A DNA stretch of 64,000 bases from an uncultured Clostridium sp. (GTDB lineage: Bacteria; Bacillota; Clostridia; Oscillospirales; Acutalibacteraceae), in assembly GCA_958422185.1 (NCBI GenBank), contig CATZNW010000008.1:1-64000 (forward strand). Direction: 5' to 3'. Within the stretch, counting starts at the first letter, position 1. Every line of letters starts with the position of its first letter. The notes beneath the pieces are model-generated. The model saw nothing but the letters and a program-made list of their open reading frames with translations, had not been told where the DNA came from and searched no databases. The translations under genes were made by a program, and so were the position numbers. This document shows, in pieces, positions 52,323 through 61,179 of the stretch.

Positions 52323-53583
52323 TCCCCTCGCTGCAAGAATAAGACCCTGCGAGCTGTCAGAAGTTGTGGGCCAGCGTCATCTGCTTGCCCCCGGAATGCC
52401 GCTTTATAGTCTTATTGAAAGCGGAAATATTCCGAATCTTATATTTTACGGCCCGTCGGGCACCGGAAAGACCACAGTCGCTTCCATTATTGCAAAGAAA
52501 ACAAACAGGGCGCTTCGCCGTTTAAACGGCACGAACGCTTCAACAAAAGATATAAAAGAGATCGTTTCCGAGCTTGATACCTTTGAAACGGTAAACGGCG
52601 TTTTGCTTTATCTGGATGAAATCCAGTATTTCAATAAGCGCCAGCAGCAAAGTCTGCTGGAATACATAGAAAACGGAAAGATCACTCTGATCGCCTCAAC
52701 AACCGAGAATCCTTATTTCTATATTTATCCTGCGGTACTCTCGCGTTCCACCGTGTTTGAGTTTAAAAGCGTTGAATGGCAGGATGTTGTTCCGGCGGTG
52801 GAACGGGGTTTTAGGATATTGGCAGAGGAAAACGGCGTAAAAGTAACGGCGGATAACGATGCGTTAGAGAAGATCGCCCGCGGCTGCGGGGGCGATGTTC
52901 GCAAAGCACTGAATTCTGCTGAAAACTGTTTTTTTGTTACGCCGTCCGTAAAAGGAGAAAAGCATATAACGCTCGATACCGCCGCCCAGCTCACGCAGTC
53001 CAGCGCCGTAAAATATGACCGGGAGGGCGACGAGCATTACGATATAATATCAGCTTATCAGAAAAGTATGCGCGGTTCCGATCCGGACGCGGCGCTTCAC
53101 TATCTTGCAAGGCTGCTGGAGGCCGGAGATCTTCCTTCCGCCTGCCGCCGCCTTCTGGTTTGCGCATGCGAGGATGTAGGTCTTGCATATCCCCAGATCA
53201 TCCCAATTGTTAAAGCGGCCGTTGACACGGCTATGGCCGTGGGACTGCCGGAGGCGCGTATTCCGCTGTCCGATGCCGTCATTCTTGTTTCTGTTGCGCC
53301 TAAAAGCAATGCGGGCGAGGAGGCGATCAATGCCGCGATGGAGGATGTTGAAAAGGGAAGATACGGTCCTGTTCCGCGTAATCTTCAGAACAAGCATTAT
53401 GACGGGGAAGACGCAGAAATTAAAGGGCAGTTTTACGTTTATCCCCACAATTTTGAAAATCACTGGGTAAGGCAGCAGTATCTTCCGGATGAAATCAAAG
53501 ACGCACGGTATTACAATCCGGGAAAAAACAAAAACGAGCAGGCCTTCAAGGCCTATTGGGATAAGATAAAAAACGGCGGCTGA
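52315..53583 (+). CDS. rarA: replication-associated recombination protein RarA (MgsA)
   Basis: A 422-residue clamp-loader-like AAA+ ATPase that acts at stalled forks. Walker A GPSGTGKTT (about residue 46), Walker B LLYLDEIQYF, and later domain blocks with RPRP-like PHNFENHWVRQQYLP near the end. Start ATG 52315 follows AAAGGAGG and overlaps the queH stop. Confidence 0.93.
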   Translation: MNDPLAARIRPCELSEVVGQRHLLAPGMPLYSLIESGNIPNLIFYGPSGTGKTTVASIIAKKTNRALRRLNGTNASTKDIKEIVSELDTFETVNGVLLYLDEIQYFNKRQQQSLLEYIENGKITLIASTTENPYFYIYPAVLSRSTVFEFKSVEWQDVVPAVERGFRILAEENGVKVTADNDALEKIARGCGGDVRKALNSAENCFFVTPSVKGEKHITLDTAAQLTQSSAVKYDREGDEHYDIISAYQKSMRGSDPDAALHYLARLLEAGDLPSACRRLLVCACEDVGLAYPQIIPIVKAAVDTAMAVGLPEARIPLSDAVILVSVAPKSNAGEEAINAAMEDVEKGRYGPVPRNLQNKHYDGEDAEIKGQFYVYPHNFENHWVRQQYLPDEIKDARYYNPGKNKNEQAFKAYWDKIKNGG

Positions 53584-53606
53584 CGCCGACTTAAAGAGGA
53601 GTACTT

Positions 53607-54242
53607 ATGACGAAAAAAGAAAGAGCGCTCAGGGCGGTCGAAATTTTAAAGGAGCTCTACCCTGACGCTATATGCTCGCTTAATTATGCAGATCCTTTTC
53701 AGCTTCTTGTTGCGGTGCGCCTTTCCGCCCAATGTACGGATGCAAGGGTAAATCTTGTAACGCCGGCACTGTTTGAACGTTATAAGACCATGCGTGATTT
53801 TGCAGAAGCGGATATTTCGGAAGTTGAAAAATATATTCATTCCTGTGGATTTTATAAAAGCAAGGCGCAGTCGATAGTAGGTATGGCGCAGAAGATCTTA
53901 AGCGATTTCGGCGGTGTCGTGCCGGATAATATCGAAGATCTGATCACGCTTCCGGGCGTTGGCAGGAAGACGGCCAACCTCATAGTGGGCGATGTTTACG
54001 GCAAGGAGGCTATTGTTGTTGATACGTATTGCATCAGGATCACAAACCGTATAGGCCTTGTTGCTGAAAAGGATCCTAAAAAGATCGAATTTGCGCTAAA
54101 AAAAATAATCCCGCCTGCCGAAGGGTCGGATTTCTGCCACAGGATCGTGCTTTTCGGCCGCGATGTATGCACCGCAAGAAAGCCCAAATGCGATGCGTGC
54201 AGACTGAAAGAAATATGTAAACAGGCAGGAGTAAAAAAATGA
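53607..54242 (+). CDS. nth: endonuclease III
   Basis: A 211-residue base-excision repair glycosylase/lyase for oxidised pyrimidines. The helix-hairpin-helix is LPGVGRKTANLI with catalytic Lys, the catalytic Asp is in VVDTYC, and the 4Fe-4S cluster has the C-x6-C-x2-C-x5-C pattern at CTARKPKCDACRLKEIC. Overlaps the next gene by 4 bases. Confidence 0.95.
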   Translation: MTKKERALRAVEILKELYPDAICSLNYADPFQLLVAVRLSAQCTDARVNLVTPALFERYKTMRDFAEADISEVEKYIHSCGFYKSKAQSIVGMAQKILSDFGGVVPDNIEDLITLPGVGRKTANLIVGDVYGKEAIVVDTYCIRITNRIGLVAEKDPKKIEFALKKIIPPAEGSDFCHRIVLFGRDVCTARKPKCDACRLKEICKQAGVKK

Positions 54243-54757
54243 AAGATCCGGTAATAAACGAAGAAAACATAATCCTGATAGGCATGCCGGGCGCCGGTAA
54301 ATCAACCTGCGGTGTGCTTGCGGCCAAATTTCTTTTAAAGAATTTTTTTGATACCGATCTGCTGATCCAAAGTATGGAAAACAAACGTCTCCAGCAGATC
54401 ATCAACGAAAAGGGTGTTGCCGGGTTTAAAAAAGCGGAGGAGGAAGCGATCCTTTCGCTTGACATAAAAGGCACCGTTATTGCTACCGGGGGCAGCGTAG
54501 TATACAGCCCAAAAGCAATGGCTCACCTCAAAGGCATGGGAAAGATCATATATATGCATCTGAGTTATGAAGAGATGAAAAAGCGCATAAAAAATCTTTC
54601 CACCCGGGGTATCGTGCTCCAAAACGGCGAAACGCTGCTGGATATGTATAATGAACGCCGGCCGCTGTATGAGAAGTATGCGGATCGCATTATAGACTGT
54701 GACGGCAGTTCGATAGACGATACGGTTCAGCATATCGTTGCGGCATGTGAAAAATAA
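54239..54757 (+). CDS. shikimate-kinase-like protein with altered key residues
   Basis: A 172-residue P-loop kinase in the shikimate kinase family: Walker A GMPGAGKST, FFDTDLLI (D-x-D), and RRPLYEKYAD near the end. Two positions that hold shikimate differ: the usual G-E-x-x-F-R-x-x-E reads GVAGFKKAEE (Arg to Lys), and the GGG motif reads ATGGSVV. It may therefore phosphorylate another substrate or be a weak AroK. ATGA overlap with nth implies shared translation. Confidence 0.7.
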   Translation: MKDPVINEENIILIGMPGAGKSTCGVLAAKFLLKNFFDTDLLIQSMENKRLQQIINEKGVAGFKKAEEEAILSLDIKGTVIATGGSVVYSPKAMAHLKGMGKIIYMHLSYEEMKKRIKNLSTRGIVLQNGETLLDMYNERRPLYEKYADRIIDCDGSSIDDTVQHIVAACEK

Positions 54758-54760
54758 TAC

Positions 54761-54790
54761 TTGATTACACGGCCTGTTTTATGATATTAT
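54761..54790 (+). promoter_or_regulatory. sigma-A promoter of guaB
   Basis: TTGATT (54761-54766) and TATTAT (54785-54790) with 18 bases between, about 38 bases before guaB. Confidence 0.6.
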
Positions 54791-54828
54791 AGATTAAATA
54801 TAATAACATTTTTGAGGAGGATGATTAA

Positions 54829-56307
54829 ATGAGCGAATACGGCGCTAAATTTGTTAAAGAAGGGCTTACTTTTGATGATGTTCTTCTTATTCCTGCAGAA
54901 AGCGATGTGCTTCCCAATGAAGTTGATCTTTCCACGAATCTGACAAAAAAGATAAAGCTTAATATTCCTCTTATGACCTCCGCTATGGATACCGTAACGG
55001 AGTCAACCATGGCGATCGCCATTGCGCGCGAGGGCGGCATCGGCGTAATACACAAAAATATGACGATCGAGGATCAGGCTACCGAAGTGGATAAGGTAAA
55101 AAGGTCTGAAAACGGTGTTATCACGGATCCGTTTTTCCTCTATCCTCAGAATACGGCTCAGGATGCGGAAAATCTTATGCGCAAGTATAAGATAAGCGGC
55201 GTTCCTATCTGCGAGGAAGACGGCACCCTTGTGGGTATTCTTACAAACCGTGATATGCGGTTCATGACGGATTATACCGTTAAGATCGCAGATGTTATGA
55301 CGCCCAAGGAAAAGCTTGTAACAGCGGTGAGCGGCACAACGCTTGATGAAGCCAAGAAGATCCTTATGGCCTCCAAGATAGAAAAGCTTCCGCTTATTGA
55401 TGAGAACGGGAAACTTACCGGTCTGGTTACTATCAAAGATATTGAAAAAAGCCTTAAATATCCCAATACTGCCCGCGATTCACAGGACAGACTTCTCTGC
55501 GCGGCGGCTATCGGTATCACAAACGATATGATTACACGCGCAAAGGCGCTTGTGGACGCTCATGTTGACGCGCTCGTTCTTGATTCGGCACACGGCCATT
55601 CAAAGAATATTATGAAAGCCGTTGATAAAGTGAAAAACACATTTCCGGATGTTTCACTGATTGCCGGAAATGTTGCTACGGCAGAGGCTACCGAGGCGCT
55701 CATCAAAGCCGGAGCCGATGCAGTAAAGGTGGGTATAGGCCCCGGTTCAATCTGTACAACGCGTGTTGTTGCAGGCATAGGCGTTCCGCAGATCACGGCA
55801 ATTTATGACAGCGCTGAGACCGCAGATAAATACGGCATTCCGATTATTGCAGACGGCGGTATCAAATACAGCGGTGAGATTGTTAAGGCCATTGCGGCGG
55901 GGGGCAGCGTAGTTATGGTCGGATCTCTTGTAGCCGGCTGTGATGAATCTCCCGGAGAAACAGAAATATATCAGGGCCGTCAGTTTAAGGTCTACCGCGG
56001 CATGGGCTCGCTCGGCGCAATGAACAAGGGCTCTGCGGACAGATATTTCCAGACCGGCACAAAGAAATTTGTGCCCGAGGGCGTAGAAGGCCGTGTTCCG
56101 TATAAGGGACCTGTGGGAGACACTGTTTACCAGATGATGGGCGGCTTGCGTTCCGGTATGGGCTATGTAGGTTGCCATAACATTACAGAACTGCGCACGA
56201 ATGCGAAATTTATTAAGATCACAGGCGCCGGACTTATTGAAAGCCACCCGCATGATGTTTATATCACAAAAGAGGCTCCCAACTATTCGGGCAGCAGGCA
56301 GGATTGA
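54829..56307 (+). CDS. guaB: inosine-5'-monophosphate dehydrogenase
   Basis: GuaB oxidises IMP to XMP with NAD, the step before GuaA. A TIM barrel is interrupted by two CBS domains (about 95-210). The catalytic loop is GPGSICTTRVV with Cys309; the flap has KFVPEGVEGRVPYKG. 492 residues is standard. AGGAGG precedes ATG 54829. A terminator follows. Confidence 0.97.
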   Translation: MSEYGAKFVKEGLTFDDVLLIPAESDVLPNEVDLSTNLTKKIKLNIPLMTSAMDTVTESTMAIAIAREGGIGVIHKNMTIEDQATEVDKVKRSENGVITDPFFLYPQNTAQDAENLMRKYKISGVPICEEDGTLVGILTNRDMRFMTDYTVKIADVMTPKEKLVTAVSGTTLDEAKKILMASKIEKLPLIDENGKLTGLVTIKDIEKSLKYPNTARDSQDRLLCAAAIGITNDMITRAKALVDAHVDALVLDSAHGHSKNIMKAVDKVKNTFPDVSLIAGNVATAEATEALIKAGADAVKVGIGPGSICTTRVVAGIGVPQITAIYDSAETADKYGIPIIADGGIKYSGEIVKAIAAGGSVVMVGSLVAGCDESPGETEIYQGRQFKVYRGMGSLGAMNKGSADRYFQTGTKKFVPEGVEGRVPYKGPVGDTVYQMMGGLRSGMGYVGCHNITELRTNAKFIKITGAGLIESHPHDVYITKEAPNYSGSRQD

Positions 56308-56312
56308 TTTTT

Positions 56313-56347
56313 AAGGGGCGTTAAACGGATTCGTTTAATGCCCTTTT
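56313..56347 (+). terminator. terminator of guaB
   Basis: A 12-bp stem with one wobble (GGGCGTTAAACG/CGTTTAATGCCC) followed by TTTTCT. Confidence 0.8.
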
Positions 56348-56365
56348 CTGATAAGAGGTTTTTTG

Positions 56366-57202
56366 ATGGCTGAAAAGATCACCAGATGGCAGAAGTTTAA
56401 AAAATTTCTAAAAAGGAATATGACTCCCACCTGGGCAAAGCATTTCAGTTATCAGGTGATCTCATTTTTACTGTCGGTCTGCCTTGTTGTAGGCGTTATG
56501 GCCTATGCCGTTAATAAAAGCTACGATGAAAGGACTTTGAGCTTTGTGCAGGGATTTACTGTAACCGCGCATACAGGCGCGTTTGATACGCCGGAAAATT
56601 CAATTGAATCCATAAGGGCGGCAATGGAAAACAATGTGGAGATCATTGAGATCGATATCCGTCAGCGCCCTGATAAAACGCTTGTCATCAGTCACGATAT
56701 TGTTGTTATGAATAATGAAGGAACCCCGCTTGCAGATGTTTTTTCTCTGCTGCAGCAGGATGACTGCCTTATCAATCTTGATATTAAGGAAACAAGAACG
56801 CTTAACGCGCTTCACGATATGCTTGTTGAATACAATCTTCTGGGCAGGGCGTTTTTAACGGGTATTGATCAGCTGAATGTAGGCGCGGTCAGAGAATCCG
56901 CGTGCTCGGATATGGATTATTATTTAAATTGTCAGCCGTCGCGGATAAAGATCTTTACAGATGATTATAAAGTTAAGATCATAGATCTGTTAAAGGAAAC
57001 GGGCGCGATAGGCATAAACTGTAATTATAAATATGCCTGCGCCACGCTTTCTAACCTGCTTCACGAAAACGGTTATAAGCTTTCGGTATGGACTGTCAAT
57101 ACAACATTTGAGATGAAACGTATGCTTGTTGCTCAGCCTGATAATATTACAACCAAGGAATACGGCAGGCTTATGTCCGTTATAGATAACTGGGGGAAAT
57201 AG
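56366..57202 (+). CDS. membrane-anchored glycerophosphodiester phosphodiesterase-like protein
   Basis: A 278-residue GDPD-fold protein with one N-terminal helix (VISFLLSVCLVVGVMAYAV). The family start AHRG...PEN reads AHTGAFDTPENS: the first His is kept but the paired Arg is Thr. EIDIRQ and SHD carry the metal ligands and second His. Activity may be changed. ATG 56366 after AAGAGG. A normal GDPD lies two genes on. Confidence 0.8.
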   Translation: MAEKITRWQKFKKFLKRNMTPTWAKHFSYQVISFLLSVCLVVGVMAYAVNKSYDERTLSFVQGFTVTAHTGAFDTPENSIESIRAAMENNVEIIEIDIRQRPDKTLVISHDIVVMNNEGTPLADVFSLLQQDDCLINLDIKETRTLNALHDMLVEYNLLGRAFLTGIDQLNVGAVRESACSDMDYYLNCQPSRIKIFTDDYKVKIIDLLKETGAIGINCNYKYACATLSNLLHENGYKLSVWTVNTTFEMKRMLVAQPDNITTKEYGRLMSVIDNWGK

Positions 57203-57205
57203 CAA

Positions 57206-57991
57206 ATGACAAATGCGGAATACTTAAGGGCTATAGAAATGCGTTCTTCCAGACGCACTTTTAAAAACCGCCCTCTGGATAAAGATACAATAAAGGTCAT
57301 AAAAGATCTTGTTGATTACGTCAATGAAAAAGCGTCGCTTAATTTTGTCTTTATCGAAGACGGACGCTTCGCATTTAACATACATTCGGGAATGACAAGT
57401 CTTATAGCGGTCTGCGGACCGGATACGATACCCGCCAGAGAAGCGTGCGGGTATTATGGTGAAACAATTGTTTTACAGTGTGCTTTTCACGGTATAGGTA
57501 CTTGCTGGGTCGGCACTTATAATGAAAACAAGGTGCTTGAAAAGCTTGATCTTCCAAAAGGCGTAAGGCTTTACTGCGTTATTGCCGTCGGAAATGTTTC
57601 TCCCAACAAAAGCTTAAAAGAAAAACTGATGTATAATACTACTCATAAAAAAAGCAAGCCGTATCAAAAAATGTTTGAAGTTTGCGACGCAAAACTGCCG
57701 GAGGAAATCGTGTTTGCAATGCGCCTGGTAGAAAAGGCTCCCAGCTCCGTAAACCGGCGCCCGGTTAAATTCAGGTATGAAAACGGCAAGCTTACTGCAA
57801 GCGTCAGTGAACCGTATTCTGATAAAAGTATAGATTTCGGTATTGCCCAGCTCCACTTTCAGCTGGGAATGAGCGCAAAGGGAATCAAAGGGGAATGGAT
57901 AAACGGCGCTTTTGTTGAGGATAAGCAACGAATACTGAAATTCCCAAAACGAGAAGTCCAACATGAAACGGAGGAAGATCCTGATGAGTGA
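57206..57991 (+). CDS. nitroreductase-family protein
   Basis: A 261-residue FMN-dependent nitroreductase fold (RSSRRTFKNRPLDKDTI start; GIGTCWVGTYN; GNVSPNKSL), of the larger two-half type with a C-terminal repeat (KAPSSVNRRPVKF). Electron acceptor unknown. It is 3 bases from the GDPD before it and overlaps the GDPD after it, so it belongs to one operon. Confidence 0.8.
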   Translation: MTNAEYLRAIEMRSSRRTFKNRPLDKDTIKVIKDLVDYVNEKASLNFVFIEDGRFAFNIHSGMTSLIAVCGPDTIPAREACGYYGETIVLQCAFHGIGTCWVGTYNENKVLEKLDLPKGVRLYCVIAVGNVSPNKSLKEKLMYNTTHKKSKPYQKMFEVCDAKLPEEIVFAMRLVEKAPSSVNRRPVKFRYENGKLTASVSEPYSDKSIDFGIAQLHFQLGMSAKGIKGEWINGAFVEDKQRILKFPKREVQHETEEDPDE

Positions 57992-58847
57992 AACAACAAA
58001 AAAGAAAATGAGTAAAAAGAAAAAAATACTTATAGCTGTGCTGTGCGTATTACTCGCCCTTGTGATCCTTGTTGTTTCGGCAGGGCTGATCGCGCTGGAC
58101 TGGTACTGTAAAACGCCTGATTATACGGTATATCAGACATCGCAGTCGGTCGAGCTTGTTGCGCACAGGGGATTTCGCGCAGTTGCTCCGGAAAATACGG
58201 CTCCCGCGTTTGAAGAGGCAGGAAAAGCCGGTTATTACGGCGCTGAGTGCGACGTTTACCGCACGGCGGACGGTGTGTGGGTCATCCACCATGATTTCAA
58301 TACTTACCGGATGACGGACGGCATGAGCACCATAGAAAATAAAACGTATGAAGAGCTGATGCGGGAAACTGTGGATAACGGCTCAAATATAGATGATTAT
58401 GATGCTCTTAAAATGTGCACGCTGAAAGAATATCTTGATCTTTGCAGCGAATACGGCATGGTGCCTGTAATCGAGCTTAAAAGTGCAAATAATACGGAAT
58501 ATTACAGTGAGATCACAGATATGCTCGCCGGATATCCTGATCTGGAACCGGTGTTCATTTCTTTCCATTATGAAGACCTGACCGCAATGCGTGCGCTGAC
58601 GGACGCGCCTTGCTGGTATCTTGTTCAGGAGATAACCGATGAGGATATCGGACTGGCGCTTGATCTTGGGGGAGACTGCGGTATTGATTTTAATTACGCA
58701 AAGGAAAAAAATACGGACGAGGTCATAAAAAAATGTATAGATTCCGGCCTAACGACCGGTGCGTGGACGGTCAATGATCCGGCGGCTGTTGAAAGGCTTG
58801 CCGCCCTCGGTGTGGAATATATCACAACGGATAATATTACATATTAA
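57984..58847 (+). CDS. membrane-anchored glycerophosphodiester phosphodiesterase
   Basis: A 287-residue GDPD. One N-terminal helix (LIAVLCVLLALVILVVSAGL) then the TIM-barrel domain with intact AHRG...APENT, ECDVYRT and HHD catalytic residues. It should hydrolyse glycerophosphodiesters or related wall polymers outside the cell. ATG 57984 follows ACGGAGG; a frame from 57963 starts before that site. Confidence 0.88.
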   Translation: MSETTKKKMSKKKKILIAVLCVLLALVILVVSAGLIALDWYCKTPDYTVYQTSQSVELVAHRGFRAVAPENTAPAFEEAGKAGYYGAECDVYRTADGVWVIHHDFNTYRMTDGMSTIENKTYEELMRETVDNGSNIDDYDALKMCTLKEYLDLCSEYGMVPVIELKSANNTEYYSEITDMLAGYPDLEPVFISFHYEDLTAMRALTDAPCWYLVQEITDEDIGLALDLGGDCGIDFNYAKEKNTDEVIKKCIDSGLTTGAWTVNDPAAVERLAALGVEYITTDNITY

Positions 58848-58854
58848 ATAAATG

Positions 58855-58886
58855 AATGCCCGGAGTTTTGCTCCGGGCATTTTTTA
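58855..58886. terminator. terminator between the GDPD operon and mgtE
   Basis: AATGCCCGGAG and CTCCGGGCATT form an 11-bp stem followed by TTTTTA. Confidence 0.85.
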
Positions 58887-58911
58887 TGCAATAAATCTGT
58901 GATGCAAGCTT

Positions 58912-60285
58912 TTATATTCCGAGCAGGACAGATGCAAAAAGTATATATATAAGAAGAGATACAGCGTCCGTGATCGTCGTTATAAAGGGGTTGGCCATTA
59001 CTGCAGGGTCAAAGCCGCATTTTTTTGCAATAATAGGAAGACAGCAGCCTATGACCTTTGAAAAAACTACTTCAACCACTATTGTCAGACTAACCACAAG
59101 CGCTATCATTACGGTTATTTCTTCGTTTCCAAGCACATATTTGTCAAACAGCAGCAGTTTAACGAAGCACACTGCCGCCAGTACAAGACCGCATATTATG
59201 CCGACCCGTATTTCTTTCCAGATGACTTTGAATATATCTTTAAGAGATATTTCCCCCAAAGAAAGAGCGCGCACGATCGTAACGCTTGACTGACCGCCCG
59301 AATTTCCGCCGGTGCCCATAAGCATGGGGATAAATGCTATAAGCGTGGCAACGGAGGCAAGCTTGTTTTCAAAGTTCGTCAGTATCTGGCTGGTGATTGT
59401 TGCGGAGATCATTAAAAGCAACAGCCATGGTATGCGCTTTTTAAAGGTCTCCACAACGCTTGTTTTAAGATACGGCGTATCCGTAGGCACGATAGCCGCC
59501 ATCTTCTGGATATCCTCTGTGTTTTCTTCCTGAAGAACATCAATAACGTCGTCTACCGTAATGATGCCCACAAGCCTGTTTTCCATATCCACAACCGGCA
59601 GTGCAAGGAAATCATATTTTGAAAGCAGGGCGGAGGCTTTTTCCTGGTCGTCCAGCGTGTTTACGGAGATCACATTCGTTTCCATAAGCTCGTCTATCTT
59701 ATTGTCCGAATCGTGCAGCAAGAGCTCCTTGACTGTTGTAACTCCAAGCAGATGGCGTGATTCGTCCGTAACGTAACAGGTATAAATGGTTTCCTTGTCA
59801 ACGCCTGTGCGCCGGATGCGTTTGAATGCGTCTTCAACGGTCATATCGCGCTTGAGGTCCACAAACTCCGGCGTCATTATAGAACCGGCTGAATCCTCGG
59901 GATATTTCAGTATGGAATTTATGGCCTCGCGCATTTCATGATCTGTGTTTTTCAGAATCCTTTTTACTACGGATGCCGGCATCTCCTCAACTATGTCCGC
60001 CGCGTCATCAACGTAAAGCTCGTCAAGAACTTCTTTTAACTCGGAATCGGAAAAGGAACGAATAAGACTTTCCTGTGTGTCGCCGTCAAATTCAACAAAA
60101 GTTTCGGCGGCGTTTTCTTTTGTCAGCATTCTGAAAAGGAACATGCGCTTTTTCTCATTATTTACCTCTTCAAGAAGCTGCGCTATATCCGCGGGGTTAA
60201 GCTCGTTAAGGAATCGTTTTAATTCTCTTATGTTCTTTTCCTCGTGAAGCTTGTCAGTATATTCAAGCATTTCCTCAAGTTCCAA
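58912..60285 (-). CDS. mgtE: magnesium transporter MgtE
   Basis: An about 457-residue magnesium channel. N domain (about 1-125), paired CBS domains (about 130-250, with TIYTCYVTDESRHLLG and LPVVDMENRLVGIITVDDV) and five C-terminal helices containing the selectivity segment FIPMLMGTGGNSGGQSSV. I place the start at TTG 60285, 9 bases after AAAGGA; a TTG at 60303 is in frame but has no ribosome site. Magnesium sensing is by the N and CBS domains. Confidence 0.92.
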   Translation of the reverse strand: MELEEMLEYTDKLHEEKNIRELKRFLNELNPADIAQLLEEVNNEKKRMFLFRMLTKENAAETFVEFDGDTQESLIRSFSDSELKEVLDELYVDDAADIVEEMPASVVKRILKNTDHEMREAINSILKYPEDSAGSIMTPEFVDLKRDMTVEDAFKRIRRTGVDKETIYTCYVTDESRHLLGVTTVKELLLHDSDNKIDELMETNVISVNTLDDQEKASALLSKYDFLALPVVDMENRLVGIITVDDVIDVLQEENTEDIQKMAAIVPTDTPYLKTSVVETFKKRIPWLLLLMISATITSQILTNFENKLASVATLIAFIPMLMGTGGNSGGQSSVTIVRALSLGEISLKDIFKVIWKEIRVGIICGLVLAAVCFVKLLLFDKYVLGNEEITVMIALVVSLTIVVEVVFSKVIGCCLPIIAKKCGFDPAVMANPFITTITDAVSLLIYILFASVLLGI

Positions 60286-60336
60286 AAGCTCACGTCCTTT
60301 CAAGCCGGCTAACCGCGGACGGAATAGCAGCTTCTT

Positions 60337-61179
60337 TTATTCCGCGCCTGAATAAAAGTCCTTTTCTTCCGCGTCATAAGGGTTTGCGGCAACGCGTTTT
60401 ACTATTGCCGCAATAATAACGATCATAATAAGGCCGCCCGCAACTGCTCCGGCGGTTACTGCAAATACCGGCTGCTCATAAAATCGCTCGCCCGCCACAA
60501 AGGAAATGTAACCGGGCTGCGCCATTTCCGCCTTTACTTCCTCAGTCGTTTTATTGACTCTTGTAATTTTAAAAGTGTATTTTTTCGTACTGCCGTCAGA
60601 TGCGGTAACGGTAATCGGTATTTCCGTTTCCTGTCCCTCGCGCAGTGTTATGGGCATCGCGGTTGCAGTGGCGTTTATATCCTGCGTAACAGGCGTTATA
60701 TTTATTTCGGTCAGATCATACGGCACATAAAGTCTGTAAGCGGTGTCCTCGCTGTTTATTTCGGGATTCACTTCAGCATATTCGCAGCTTATCCCTGCAA
60801 GGTTCGCGTTTGAGTTGACCTCATATTCAGGCGCGTTTGAATATGTAAAGGTATAGATGACGCTGCCGCTGTCAAACTCCAGTGTAACCGTCATTCCGGT
60901 CTGCCGGTTGGCTTCGTCATATTTGTAAGTGGCCAAAACGTTTGCGTTTCCGTTAACGGTATAGCCTGCAAGCGCCGCGCTTTGATTCGGATTCTGAAGG
61001 GTCAGTGTAAAATACGTTTCTCCGGTCCGGAACCCGCCGTCAATATCGGCGTTGGAAAAAGATATGCTTTCCAGATAAGGTGTGTTCTGCAGAGGCGCTT
61101 CTGCTGCATTTGAAAGCAGGCTGCCGCTTAACATAAGGATCAGGCATAATAAAGCCGGTAATATTTTTTTCATTGTCAT
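60337..61179 (-). CDS. exported protein with cadherin-like domains and C-terminal membrane helix
   Basis: A 280-residue protein: signal peptide (ILPALLCLILMLSGSLLSNA), two beta-sandwich regions (about 30-125 and 125-210; the second resembles the cadherin-like PF12733 type with SDGSTKKYTFKITR), then a membrane helix (VAGGLIMIVIIAAIVKRV) and a short acidic tail. Likely faces outward. ATGA overlap with the gene before shows translational coupling. Function unknown. Confidence 0.7.
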   Translation of the reverse strand: MTMKKILPALLCLILMLSGSLLSNAAEAPLQNTPYLESISFSNADIDGGFRTGETYFTLTLQNPNQSAALAGYTVNGNANVLATYKYDEANRQTGMTVTLEFDSGSVIYTFTYSNAPEYEVNSNANLAGISCEYAEVNPEINSEDTAYRLYVPYDLTEINITPVTQDINATATAMPITLREGQETEIPITVTASDGSTKKYTFKITRVNKTTEEVKAEMAQPGYISFVAGERFYEQPVFAVTAGAVAGGLIMIVIIAAIVKRVAANPYDAEEKDFYSGAE

